From Adiantum capillus-veneris (Eukaryota > Streptophyta > Polypodiopsida > Polypodiales > Pteridaceae): DNA of 64,000 bases. The first letter of the stretch is position 1. Each line of letters begins with the position of its first letter. A model generated the notes under the pieces. That model was not told the origin of the DNA. It made no database searches and saw nothing but the letters and a program-made list of their open reading frames with translations. Shown here in pieces: positions 48,100 through 59,697 of the stretch. The stretch is from positions 28,972,946-29,036,945 of the forward strand of contig CM043969.1 of the NCBI GenBank assembly GCA_014529385.2. Direction: 5' to 3'. Made by a program: the position numbers and the translations under genes.

Positions 48100-49980
48100 T
48101 TCTTTTACATTTGCTTACTCTTTTGTGTCATTGTAAGCATCATTAACAAGGTTCATATTATCCTTAAGCTATGTTCTTTGCATGCATTTAGCATCTTTGA
48201 AAGGATAATTCTTAACTTAAATAAGATACTGTCAGTAATCTTACCATATCTTAATACCTTGTGTTCCTGTCAAAGGATGAACTTGGGTTGGAGATCGTTT
48301 GCTTCATCTTCAATCTCTAATGGGTCTACATTTATAGCCTCTATTGGTGGCTCTTCTTAATAAGGCTCAAATAGGCTCTCATGAAAAATGACATATATGA
48401 GCCAATAGTTGGGCAACTTTAATTGTTTAGTAAGACCCAAAGAAAGATTTCTTTTTCTTGAAAGGATAAAGCTCTTTTATGCCTAATGGCAGGAGCCTCT
48501 TTTGCCTAGCTAATAGATAGATATAGCATGTTTAATCTTCTAAAAAGATTCGTTTTGATCTCGGCTATACTCCTTTTCAATGAAGATCTTCCCAGGTACC
48601 TTAAGCTACAAGGGACGTTTGGATCTTCCGTCTTTAGCCTCGAAAGGTACTTTCCTCTTAGAAGTATGTTCTTGTTATTAGAGACATACTGTTGTTAGGG
48701 TAAGTACTCCTCCCATTTTGAGCATTGATCTACCTCGAATCACAAGCTTTTAGTAGATCAAGGATCATTAGTTTTGGGATTTTCCTTTTGGCCATCCGTT
48801 GGAATAGTAGGCCAACATAAGAGGGTTACTCTAGTTCTGATAGAGACTCTATCAGAAATTAGTGGTCATGTTAGGATTTCTATCCAACACAATTAGATGT
48901 TGGCAAGCCATGGTCCACACTTGGCCATCGGGAAAGTGCATCGGCTACATGTTTGTGCTTGCCAGCAATGTGAGCAATGTAAAATTGAAATTGCAAAAAG
49001 AAATTTGCCCACCTCAGTTGATTGTCGAAGAGCTTGGTTTGTATCATGGATGGAGTCTGCAAGAAGTACTTCCATGTGTCAACGGCATGTAAAACAGCTC
49101 GTAGTTCCTTTTGTATATGTCGAGCATTCGCTCATTGGATTTGAGTCTTTGAATCTTGTATTCTATGGTATTCCCTTCTTGAAGAAAATTTTTTCTTGAA
49201 GGCATGCATCCAGGCATTACATTGGACCTATAATAGCTTTGAGAGATCTGATAGTGTAAGCATAAGTTGAGAGATAAGTTTCTCTTTGAACTTTTCAAAA
49301 GTATTTTTCTCTCTTTGTAGTCCATGTACACTTAACATTCTTTTTTGTTAAGTCATGTATTGGACCTGCTATATAAGCATGAATTTTTCCTATGAAGCAT
49401 CTCTAGTATGCACTCATACCTTTAGAGCTTCGCAACTCATGTAGACTCCTTGGATTAGGCCACCTTTTTATTTACCTCTACCTTTTGTGGATCCATACAA
49501 ATACCACCTTTAGCGATAATGTGACCTAATTATTGAATCTCTTGAAAATTTCACTTTTCTTTTGGTTAGAAGAAAGCCTAATCTCTCTCGAAACTTACCA
49601 ATTCATGCTATTGCCTTTTGAACTCCTCTTGTGGAGCTTATAAAGCTCAATAAGGAGGCTTATTAGGCAGTGAGCTTCGTGGTACAAGCTCCATTGCATG
49701 GTCATTGTCCCCTCATTGTGGAGATAGTTCACGAGGGTATCATGAATAAAAACATTTTGGAATCCATTTAGGAATGTAGAAAATTCTAATTCCTCTTTAT
49801 TCCCATCTTTTTTTTAATTGTTATTGGTTGAAACATTGAATTCATTTACAGACTTTCTAACAAAAATCATGTATATGAATATATAGATTTTCATTAACGT
49901 GCGAAAACCATGCATATTTACATGGAATAGGATGCTACCCGACTCATAAACATATATGTACATATCTCCTAGCTTAGGAA
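48100..49980 (-). pseudogene. G5' pol remnants: linker, RNase H, integrase end and chromodomain
   Basis: Pieces match G5 pol: linker near 49600-49800, RT tail, RNase H with LRWANFFLQFQFYIAHIAGK and ADALSRW at 49062-48880, integrase C-terminus and a chromodomain near 48300-48110. Protease, RT catalytic core and the integrase core are missing or unrecognisable, with many stops. This copy cannot encode its own replication enzymes. Confidence 0.75.
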
Positions 49981-50034
49981 AAACAAAAGCCTTTTGCTAT
50001 GAGCATCCTCTTTTGGAGTTTCCAGCATAGAAAC

Positions 50035-51470
50035 TCAAGGCGGCTTGTTGCATGCATTTCTTTGGGGACAAGCATGATAGACATGCCCTTGTTGTCCACA
50101 CTTGTAGCATTTGTTATCCTTACGATAACACTCTAGCTCTGTTGGAGAGAGTCTATTCTTACCTTTGTAGACTCCTTTATCCTTAGCGTTGTTATCGGTG
50201 TTGCTAGAGTTGCCTTTGGAGGAAGTTTGAGCGTTATTCCTTCCTCTGGGCTCATTTTGATCCTTCACTTCCATGGGATTAGAGTTTCTCTTAATCCCTT
50301 GTTGGAAATTGATTTGAGAGGTGACCATAGTATGGCGTATGACCGCCGATATGGCATTAGGCCTTTGTGAGTTAATATACTCGGCCATCTCGTCAAAAAG
50401 ACCCGCACAAAATTGTTGCTTTTGCTCCTCAAAGCCTATCTTTTTGTAGACACTGGCTTTGAGAAGTAAATCCCAAAACTTATCTACATACTTCTGGATA
50501 GAGTCGTAGGGAGAGAGTTTCAAGCTTTGCCATTCTGTGAGGACATTGTCTTTAGTGTTGCTTGCCAGAAATTGTTTCATGATGGAGGCTCTTAAAGCCT
50601 TCCATGTCCTTGGAGCTTTCCTTTAGGCTCGTAGGCTAGCCCACCATTGATGAGCGGAGCTCTGAAAATGCATAGATACCTGACGCAGTTTAGAGGACTC
50701 CATGAAGTCCTCATCACCAAAGGCCACATCAAATTGTTGGATGAAGGCCAAGATCTTGTCCGGAGCACCAAAGGTGCCATCGTAGGGTGGTGTCCTTTCC
50801 TCCCTCCTTGGACTTCTTCAGCTTCTTGGACCTTCTCTATACAGGATAGGACTTGCGATGGCCTTTCCTTTTGGGCTCTTTGAGAGAAGAGCCGCTACCT
50901 TCGTTGGAATATGAGGAAGGTGATGAAGATGGAGAAGAGGGTGACCTCTTTCTCTCCTTTTTCCTTCTTTTGGTACCTCTCTTTCTTTTTGTGATAACGA
51001 GGAGGAGGACTTTCCGGCAATCTTTCTCTCTTGGGGGGAGTTGGAGATCGTTGAGGCTGCCGTCTTCTTGGAGCCACATCTTCAGAAGTATTGGGAGACT
51101 CACTTCTTTCTCCTTCTCTTGGGGAAGGCTCTATAGTAGAGACTTCACCTTTCTTCTTGGATGGAGGTAAGCCCGCTAGTAATCGTTTAAGCGCTTCATA
51201 TGGGTTCTCCTCTTCTCTCACCGTAGAGAGCCCTCTCTTGGAAATCTCTTGAAGAGACTTCTCAGGTGCTCTCTCTTTTGGGGGAGTTTGGAGAATCCCA
51301 TAACTATGAAGTTGTTGGAAAACTTCACCTTGTAGGGCTGGGTTTCCCATAGCTTCTTGCAGCTTAGAAACAAGACACTTGATAAACATGGGAGCATCAT
51401 CATTAGCACCTTCATGTGCAAAATCAAAGTTATCAATACTCGTTCTACTCTCTTGATTATTGTTAGCCAT
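50035..51470 (-). pseudogene. G5' gag
   Basis: Starts MANNNQESRTS (Met at 51468-51470; a longer in-frame start at 51512 is less likely). The N-terminal half to 50895 is rich in Arg, Pro, Ser and Glu. After frameshifts (50600-50890) the capsid part runs 50580-50035: MKQFLASNTKDNVLTEWQ, KYVDKFWDLLLKAS, EEQKQQFCAGL, and the CCHC knuckle CYKCGQQGHVYHAC near 50080. The best preserved gene of this element; still broken between its halves. Confidence 0.82.
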
Positions 51471-51519
51471 GTTAACAAAATTTATGTACGTACTTAGTGT
51501 ATGATTTGGCAATTCAAAA

Positions 51520-52231
51520 CCTTAGTTGCCACTCCTCTTAGAGGGCTCCCCCATAGGCTCTCTATATTGGAGGGCCCTCAAAACTTTTAATAGTTGCATT
51601 TTAAGAATAACACATCCCCATAGGAAGCAAGTCACGTTTTGAAGGGTCCAATTTGGGAAAAGGACAATGAGAAAACCTAGTGTAAGAGGTCAAAAGATAG
51701 AGTCACCTACAATAGCAAGTCATTTCTTGAAAACAAGGGCCTTTTTGTATCTAGGGGGTGGTTGAAAGACCCCCAAGCCTAAAGGCGTTTTGTAAATGCC
51801 CTACATTTTTGGAAAAAATAAAGGGTGTATGGGTCTACCTCTCGGGATTTAAAGAGCCCCTCAAAAGCACCTTTAGAGGGCCTATGGGGGAGCCCTCTTA
51901 GCCTTTGAAAATCGGCTCTTAAGTATCTACACCCATGGCTCAAAGTGGTTAATTATAGAGAGTAGAGGAGTAGCTCTAACATAGCAGAGTTGTTGAGGCT
52001 TAGCTCCTTTCGGACTTCTTAGGGCTCAATAATGGTAAAGCCGTAGGCAAGTCTAAAAAGACTCCATTATTAAGTCCAAAGCTCCCGAGGTGTGCATCAT
52101 ATCCCACATAGTGGGCTCAACAAAACCGATAATAGATCCCAGTTCCACTTACCCTAATATAATTAACAACATCAACCATTTATAGGCTACTTAAGGACCT
52201 CTCTTCTTAAGCAAGAAAAGAGAAACCAAAT
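51520..52231 (-). other. G5' 5' leader
   Basis: About 0.7 kb between primer site and gag. Contains several GAGGGCTC/GAGCCCTC words (for example near 51540 and 51890) that can pair with each other; no ORF. Confidence 0.6.
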
Positions 52232-52243
52232 GCTCTGATACCA
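52232..52243 (-). other. G5' primer-binding site
   Basis: TGGTATCAGAGC on the minus strand, next to the LTR start at 52245. Confidence 0.92.
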
Positions 52244-52244
52244 A

Positions 52245-54708
52245 TGTAATGGAAATCGCCTATGAACTTAGAGAATAGCGGAATTAAGAGAATTAGAGTG
52301 AGCAACTTTGAGAGCATAGATGGTGAACTTAATTGGTAGTAGCAACTTAATCATAACACTTAATTAACTAGGCATGAGCAATACCTTTGCAAGAGAGAGA
52401 GAGAGAGAGGGAGAGAGATTTTAGAGAATATGACAACAGTTGAGGACCGGATTTATGTGGAGCCGGTCCCCCCTCCAAAAGGCATTTGTATTATATATTC
52501 TCTCATTAAGAGAGACTTGATACAATACAATCTTTGTGTTCCTTGAGACCTCTTTGGCAGTATGGAGATGGAAGCTTCATACACCAAGCTTTTGCATAAT
52601 ATCAACAATCAATCTTAGCTTGAAAACAATCAAGAACTCGTGAACATCATTAGTCTTTGTGTTCCCTAAATCATTTGAGTGCATGAAGATGCATACTTTT
52701 ATGCATCAACTTGTGCCTAAAGCAACAATTAATCTACCTTGCAATACAATTAATCTACTTGCATTAAGTAACTAATCTACTTGCAATAAACCATTAGCCT
52801 TCTTGCAATAAGTATAACATGCACTTTGTGGAAATCATTAACTATCCCAAGCCTCAGTCCCAAAACCTCAAACACCTTCGAAGGTGGAGAGAGCTAGCAG
52901 GGAATGAGGGTAGGGAAGGGGAAGAAGAAGTATTCCATAGGAGAAAGAAATAATTCCTCACTTATCATCACTCTTCTTGCTTAGCATACATAATAGCATA
53001 GTAATGAAGATGGAGAAGATGGAAAGCTTAAGCATTGAAGCATAGCTCTTGGTTGGATTTGCATTCCATAGCCAAGAGTGTTGGTGTAGGCTTTCAACTT
53101 CTCAAGGAGCTTGGAGAAGGAGATGGAGCTCTTGCACCTTGCCTAGCACACAATGAGAGTGTTTGTGAGTGTGTGTGGGTGAGTATACCCCCTAAGCAAC
53201 CCCCTAGCTTGCTTGGGTCGACCCCCCCTTGTAGCTCATGCTTGAAGCTCATTGGACCCCTCCAGGCCTAGCCAATCATAAGCAGGAGGCATTACAAGCA
53301 GCAAGGGTAGCCTTGAGACAAGTGTCCCCCCTTTCCCCTTTGAGAGAGAGGGCTAGATAAATGCAAAATCAATTAATTAAATCTCCTAAATTATCATTGG
53401 ACCCCTTGGGTAGCCAACCAATAGGCTTCAGGCACACCATGAGGGCAACATGAGGAGGAACTTGACAAGTGTCCCTTTTGCTTTCTTTGTACCATGCATG
53501 CCTTGTGTGAGTGTGTGGGTGTTCTCTCTCATCCCCCCTCATGTAGGGCTCGCCCCCTCCTTGTAGGGATTGAATCTTTGACTTTTTGACACCTCAACCC
53601 CTCATGCATAGGCCTAGTTCCCACCACAAGCTTGGCCCTTAAGCACTTTAAGCTTGGGCTGGGTTCTCACCTCAAGTGCAACCCTAACATCTCAAGCATG
53701 TCAAGCACCTCAAGCATCTCGATCATTAAGCACCTCACGCATCTCAAGCACCTCAATCATCAAGCACCTCAAGCACCTTAGTCATCAAGCATGACAAGCA
53801 CCTCGAGCTGGGCCGGGTTCCCGCGCCTCAAGCTTATCCCTAGCTTACCTAAGGTCAAAGGACTTTTACACACATTATTAGAGGTCTTCAATGAAGCTAA
53901 CCCTAAGGTCTTATGCTCCATTGGTTAGCCTTGCTCTTTGATAGACCATCTCTCATTTGGGCTCCTTTACCATTGGCCCCGTGTTGAGATAGATCTATAA
54001 GCACATGTCTATATCTTTACCCATGTTTCCGTTTATTCTCCCACATTAAGTGATCAGTGTTAAGTTGGAGCCTGATTTACCCTTGTAATTTTGTGTGGTA
54101 AAAGCGCACATTTGTAAGGCCCCCATTATGAGGAGAAGCCATCGTGCGTGAAGGAAAATCACTCGCCGAAAACCAAAATTTTCACAGCCAAAAATCAGGG
54201 GCAACTTTAGGGGCCTCGAGGGCGGAAGCTCCCTGAGACTTTTTTTCCCTCGCCGGAATATTCCTTTTCGCCGGAATATTATGGCCGGCCGACGGCCGGA
54301 AAGTGGTGGGAAAACAACCGGTCGGTTGGCCGGTGGTGGGTAGTCAATGGCCGGTGGCCGGTGGCCGAATTCAAAAGCGGATTTGTCTACACAAGGGCGG
54401 CCACACATGGACGGATTGGAGGGTCCGATTTGGACTTATTCACACAAGGGCAGCTACACATGGCTGCCTCTCATGAGAGAGGGCAGCCCTTTTGGCCTAT
54501 AAAAGGAGGCCATTTCTACACACATTTCATAGTGTGTGAAGTTGATGCAACAAGGTAAGTGTGAGGTGGTGAGAGTGAAGCAAGGCGGGAGCTCCATTAA
54601 GGGTATAATCCCTTTGTAAACTACTTCTTGTTTTGAAGTACTAAAGCCATTGAGTGGCTGCTTTCCCGTGGACGTAGCCCACATTGGGTGAACCACATAT
54701 ATCGCGTG

Positions 54709-54744
<36 letters not shown>

Positions 54745-54883
54745 CTATAATCTCGTGTATGTAAATCTGTCTCTCTCCATCAAGTAATCTACTCAATTAT
54801 CTACTTAGCTACGTCTTATTTCCTAACAATGAGTTTAATATGAGAAAATCATTTGGGTTGGTTAGATATTAGTTTTTATGACA
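52245..54883 (-). repeat. G5' 5' LTR with an inserted solo LTR
   Basis: Same sequence as 45902-47751 apart from a few substitutions, microsatellite length (52391-52418), an indel in the CAAGCACC repeats (53700-53815) and the insertion at 54058-54828. Confidence 0.9.
54058..54828 (+). repeat. Solo LTR of the Copia-2 family (771 bp)
   Basis: TGTTAAG...CCTAACA, plus orientation, flanked by ATCAG (54053-54057) and ATGAG (54829-54833), a target duplication with one change. TATA box TATAAAAG at 54498-54505; CT microsatellite 54712-54741. The sister LTR shows the empty site at about 47700. A solo LTR arises by recombination between the two LTRs of a former full element. Confidence 0.93.
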
Positions 54884-55692
54884 ACATACTCGGCCATTTC
54901 TTCAGTTAATCCCGCAAAAAAATTATTGTTTTTTCTCGACAAAGTCTATCTTCTGAAAGACTATAGCTTTGAGATGTAGATCCCAAAACTTGTCGACGTA
55001 TTTGTGGATAGACTCGTTGGAAAGTAGGTTCAAACCCTGCCATTCGGTGAGCACTTTATCTTTGGCATCACTTGCAAGGAATTGCTTCATGATGGAAACT
55101 CGTAGAGTATTCCATGTCTTCGGAGCTTTGTTACCACAAAGGCTAGCCCACCATTGACGAGTAGATTTTTGAAAGTGCATAGCTACATGACGTAGCTTGG
55201 AGGATTCAATGAAGCCTCGTCTCCAAAGGCCGCATTGAATTGTTGGATGAAGGCCAATACTTTGTCACTAGCACCAAAGGTGCCATCATAGGTGAGAAAG
55301 GAGATACTCTTTCCTCCCTCTTTGAACTTCTTAAGTTTGTGGGACCTTTTCCAAGCAGAATAGTATTTGCGATGTCCTCTCCTCTTGTATTCTCTAGGAG
55401 AATAGACGATACTTTTGTCGAAAGAGGAGGAAGGTGATGAAAGAAGGAGAAGAGGGTGACCTCTTTCTTGCCTTTTTCTTTCTTTGTTTCCTCTCTTCCC
55501 TTTCAGAGTGACAAGGAGGACTATAGGATGGACTTTTCCTCTTGGGAGGAGTTTGGGATTGTCGAGATTGCCGTCTTTGTGGAGCCATATCTTCAGAGCA
55601 ATCCGGATATTCACTTCTTTCTCGTTCATTGGATTCTTTCTCTTCTCGTATAGGAGAGAGTCTTCTTTTGGAAGTCTCAACAAGAGGCTTCC

Positions 55693-55747
<55 letters not shown>

Positions 55748-55930
55748 TGGAGAGATAGGAAAATCCCATAAGCACGAAGTTGTTGAGTAACTTCGGCTTG
55801 CAGGCAAGGTTGCCCATAGCTTATTGCAACCTAGTAACAAGATAGTTCACAAACATTGGGGCATCATCAATAGCACCTTCATGTGCAAAATCAAAGTTGT
55901 CAATATTCATTCTACTCTATTTATTATTGC
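54884..55930 (-). pseudogene. G5 gag, main part
   Basis: Aligns with G5' gag: QWWASLCGNKAPKTWNTLR, MKQFLASDAKDKVLTEWQ and HKYVDKFWDLHLKA at 55180-54923, an Arg/Ser/Pro-rich N-terminal half upstream with a CT microsatellite (55697-55744), and the start near 55930. Frameshifts at about 55200 and 55450. Continues on the far side of G5' at 45901. Confidence 0.8.
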
Positions 55931-56283
55931 CAACACCTCAAGCACCTTAGACAACAAGCACGACAAGCACCTCAAGCTTGGGCCGAGTTCCCACCTCAAG
56001 CTCAACCCTAGCTTGCCTAGGGTTCTAGGTCTAAGGACTTTTAACACTAACCTTTGGAGGTCTTTAATGAAGCTAACCCTAAGGTCTTTCAAGCTCCATT
56101 AGCTAGCATTGCTCTTTGAAAAACCATCTCCCATTTGGACCCATTGACTTTGGTCTCGTGCTGAGATAGATCCATAAGCACATGTTTATATTCTAACTCT
56201 TGTTCTGGTTTATTCTCCCACATTAAATGATCAATTTAATATGAGAAAATCATTTGGGTTAGTTAGATATTAGATTTTATGAC
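55931..56283 (-). repeat. G5 5' LTR remnant
   Basis: Matches the outer 350 bp of the G5' LTR, ending ATTTTATGACA. Leader, primer site and the rest of the LTR are deleted, so it abuts the gag start directly. Confidence 0.82.
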
Positions 56284-57226
56284 ACTGATCATGGACCAAA
56301 TGAGAGACATATTGTTGAATTTAAGGTTGATTTGAATGCTACTTTCAAGATGAAAGATTTGGGGTTGTTGCATCATTACTTGGGTATACAATTTAAGCAA
56401 TGTGATGGTGGTATTGTCTTGTGTTAGAAAAGTTACATAGAGACATTGCTATGTTAGTTTGGACTTGAGGATTGCAAACCTATTGCCACTCCCATGGAAA
56501 TGGGTTTGAAGTTGAGTCTTCATGATGCTGGTGATCCTGCAGATGTCACTCTTTACCAAATTGATGTTGGCTGCCTCATTTATGTATGCAACAAGAGGAC
56601 GGATATTCAGTTTGCAGTCTCACAGGTCGGTAGATTCATGCATAGCCCAGGGTCTAAGCATTGGCAGAATGTCAAGAGGATTTTTCGCTACTTGAGTGGC
56701 AGTTTACATCTTGGCTTGTTTTATCCCAAGGGGGGATCATTGCCGCCAGATTTACATGCTTTTTTCGAGTCATATTGGGCTGGTTGTTTTGACATGCGAA
56801 TGTCCACAAGTGGTTTTTGTTTCATGCCTGGAAGCTCATGCATATCATGGTTGAGCAAGAAGCAACCTGCAGTGGCCACTTCCAGTTGTGAGGTTTAGTA
56901 CATGGCAGCCTTCACAACTACGGTTGGGTGTGTATGGCTCAGATGCCTTATGGATGATTTGCGTGTTGGACAGGACACTGCCAACACTATCGACACTAAC
57001 AGTCAGAGCGCATTAGCAGTTGCAAGGAACCCAGTTTTTCATGCTCGCACAAAGCACATCGAGGTGCATTACCACTATGTCAGGGAGAGACTCTCAACAT
57101 GAGAGATCAACTTGGCTTATGTGCCAACAGATGACAACCTTGCAGATTTTTTCACAAAGGCATTGTCTTGTGAGAAGTTTGAAGCTTTCCGCAAAGCTTT
57201 GGGCTTACTCCCCTTTGTGGACTGAT
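56284..57226 (+). pseudogene. Copia-1' RT end and RNase H
   Basis: Matches Copia-1 from GPNER onward (FKMKDLGLLHHYLGIQF, GCLIYVCN), then RNase H that Copia-1 lacks in this window: STSGFCFMPGSSCISWLSKK, a tag replacing Glu before YMAAF (56896), HARTKHIEVHYHYVRERL and a terminal TKALSCEKFEAFRKALGLL. The first RNase H catalytic Asp region reads FFESYWAG rather than SDSDWAG. In-frame stops at 56427, 56452, 56896 and 57100; natural end TGA at 57224-57226. Confidence 0.87.
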
Positions 57227-57302
57227 CATGTCCTTAGGGAATGACACTTCCCTATACTCTATGTGCCAGCTCTCATTCACCGCATCACTCCCAGGGGGGA
57301 TT

Positions 57303-57531
57303 TATTACCATATACATGTGGTAGTGATGTGTGTGAACACACTTAGGACCGTCAGGGCATTTTTTCCCTTACTAGGAGGGTTTCCCCTCCGTGCATTGTA
57401 TATACGCCCATCACTCTAGGGCTAACTTATCTTTCCATGGCACACTAAGTAATACACTCTATGTTGTGTCCCTTGAGCTTCCTTCATCTTCTCCAAGTTG
57501 TGTGTGTTTTCTTGCAACCCTAATTCCAACA
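57303..57531 (+). repeat. Copia-1' 3' LTR (229 bp)
   Basis: Follows CCAGGGGGGA; first bases TATTACC (TGTTACC in Copia-1), end CCAACA. TATATAC box near 57400. Confidence 0.9.
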
Positions 57532-59220
57532 CATTTTATTAGCCAAAATCTTTGTAGATTTGGTTCTCCTTTATAGCCCACCCCGTTGCATGCCTATCCA
57601 AATACTGAAGCAAGTCTTGAACTCATGGGGGACTCACTTTAACCCCGCCCTTACTGATCTAACCAACTCGCCCACTCAATTTTGTTGTTTGAAGTACATT
57701 GCAACTTCTTAAAAAAGCACCAATCCCTGCACGTATGCTTTTCCACTTTTCCCTTTTCCTCTACAATCTGTAGAGCTGTATATTGCAAGATTCCGCTTAT
57801 TAACCCTTTTCCAAAATGTGTACGCCACACTCAAAGAAATGAGTACACAATGCCAAACCCTTTCGATAGTTCTCTCTTGCTCCATATATGTGCCACATCG
57901 TTGGTGATGTAGTTGACTGAGAAAAGTGATCATTTTTGTAAAGGAATAGTTATATTAAGTACTCAAAATCAAGGGAACAAACTTTTTTTGGGTGGTATTT
58001 GATCTATAATGAAGGGAAAAAATCTTGAAAGATTCTCATGGTATTACTATACAATAGTAAATTTAAAAAATCATCCATGGTTGATGTTTAGTTATGTAGT
58101 TCATCCGTCGTTGATGACATGGAAGTGTGGTGTCTCTTTCGTAGTTGGTGATTCCCCTCCTAACCAACATCAAGAGATGGATTTTTGTGTGGCATGCTTC
58201 TAAACTTTATATAGAGTGATTAAGCGGTTATGTATTTGGCCATGTCTACATTCATAATCCATGGTGATTAAGACTTTATTGGTTATGTAATTCATAGTGC
58301 TTCAATCCTTGAAGGTATACCCTTTAAATAAGTGCCAAGATACTTGTACATTTGTTAGCCATGAGTTATAGTCAAGTAGAGATTGGAGGCAGGTAGGTAT
58401 TTTTTGCCACAATGATTTGGATGCATAAAGCTACATGTCCTAGCTACACGTCACATGTTACTTCAATGCTAATCGGATGAAGTTCTTATGTGGGACCATT
58501 AGAAGGTACTATTATGAGACCCTTCATCTTGAATGAATGTGGCGGCTACATGCATAGACTTATTCGATTACAATCAATTCTTAAGGAAACACATGACTTT
58601 GGTATTAAGCTATTTCGAAATTTAAAGCTTTATATTAGGGTAACTCATTGTCCATAGGATGATAATGAGCTATGGGTAGTAGTTTAGATACTCTTTTTTA
58701 GTAGCTATTTCCATTTTGATGGCTCATGTGTGCATAATCACTTGCATCATCTTATTGTGAGATACATCAAATTTCTTGAAAGGATACAACAATCTGACAT
58801 GCTCTTTATGCTTAGCTTGGTCTAATATTTTAATCTTGGACATATGGCATTGGTACATAGATCTCCAAGAACAAAATTTTTTGAGGAAAAAACAAGGAAA
58901 TGGGAGAACATATTAAGATATCTTCTTGGCCCATCTAAACGTCCCTAGTGCTATAAGAATCTTCATTCAAGTAGTGGTGCAAGATCTTCATTGGACATCT
59001 CTATTTGAAGTCTAAAACTACTTTGAAGGTAGTAGAAAATAATCTTTATCACTTTAAGATGTTTTAGAGTGATCAAAATGAAATCTAAAATCGAACAAGT
59101 AATTTTCTCTCTCTAGTCTAGAGAGAGAATGTTTGTATTTGACCTAAAATGGGCTACGAAGTAAGTTGTAATGCAAAGACTAACGCCAAAGTATTAAAAG
59201 ATCCTCAATACATTCACCCC
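57532..59220. other. No feature recognised
   Basis: AT-rich, stop-dense on both strands. A faint copia-like reading near 58850-58930 (RSPRTKFF, ILRYLLG) is too short to call. No repeats shared with the rest of the window. Confidence 0.5.
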
Positions 59221-59697
59221 AAACTGAGGAAGAGTGGTACACTCAATTGCAAACTGCCATGATGGAACTAGTCTATTAGGCACCTCTAGAGGTAACACCT
59301 ATTTAATTCATTGCAAATCAGGGAGCTGGGCTACCCATGATGAAACAAATTCCTAACTCAAGAATGGGAAAATGCCATTACTATGGATCTGATGATCATT
59401 GTAAAAATGATTGCCCAAAACGGGATAAGAATGCTAAGCCAACTGAGGCTTATTGCATGCAATGTGGTAGAAAAGATGGACATTAGCCTAAGGATTGTCC
59501 GAGGAGTTCTACAAATAAGGAAAAATGGCAATCAACATAGTACATGTCATGCCGATGAGCTCTTGAGATTGTGAACCTATGGTTTTTGTCAAAGTAGTGA
59601 CAAGGACACAAGCCAAGTAAAACAAACAAAATATTGCTAGTCAGTCAGACAATAGTAAGAAGTCTTGTAAAGACTTCAAAAAAGAGAGACAACAACT
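59220..59697 (+). pseudogene. G6 gag C-terminus with two zinc knuckles
   Basis: EEWYTQLQTAMMEL near 59230, FIANQGAG, then two CCHC-type knuckles: CHYYGSDDHCKNDC (second Cys replaced by Tyr) at about 59373 and CMQCGRKDGH-stop-PKDC at about 59460. The reading VKVVTRTQAK follows near 59590, as between gag and protease in Tat-like gypsy elements. In-frame stops. The frame ends at 59697 where the G1' LTR starts. Confidence 0.7.

Larger units (their letters stand above)
45902..54883 (-). mobile_element. G5': second chromovirus copy, inserted in G5 gag
   Basis: LTRs 45902-47751 and 52245-54883 (the latter enlarged by a solo LTR), primer site 52232-52243, gag 51470-50035, decayed pol. ACAT flanks both ends (45898-45901 and 54884-54887), a 4-5 bp target duplication. 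The LTRs are about 99% alike by eye while pol lacks protease and most of RT. Confidence 0.88.
37591..56283 (-). mobile_element. G5: chromovirus retrotransposon, split by A2 and G5'
   Basis: Minus-strand segments: pol 37625-40215, gag 45603-45901 and 54884-55930, 5' LTR remnant 55931-56283. Reading frames join across both insertions: the gag end at 45603 continues to the protease leader at 40211, and the gag piece at 45901 continues at 54884. The 3' LTR is missing on the left; 5' leader, primer site and most of the 5' LTR are deleted. Its right edge lies in the RT of Copia-1'. Confidence 0.8.
56284..57531 (+). mobile_element. Copia-1': 3' fragment of a Copia-1-family element
   Basis: RT end, RNase H, polypurine tract (57292-57300) and 3' LTR (57303-57531). 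It starts within RT at the codons following LLIT, where G5 inserted; the 5' part is not present left of G5. Confidence 0.9.

Noticed and set aside
58850-58930. Copia RNase H-like fragment
   Set aside because: Only two short weak motifs; too little to distinguish from chance.
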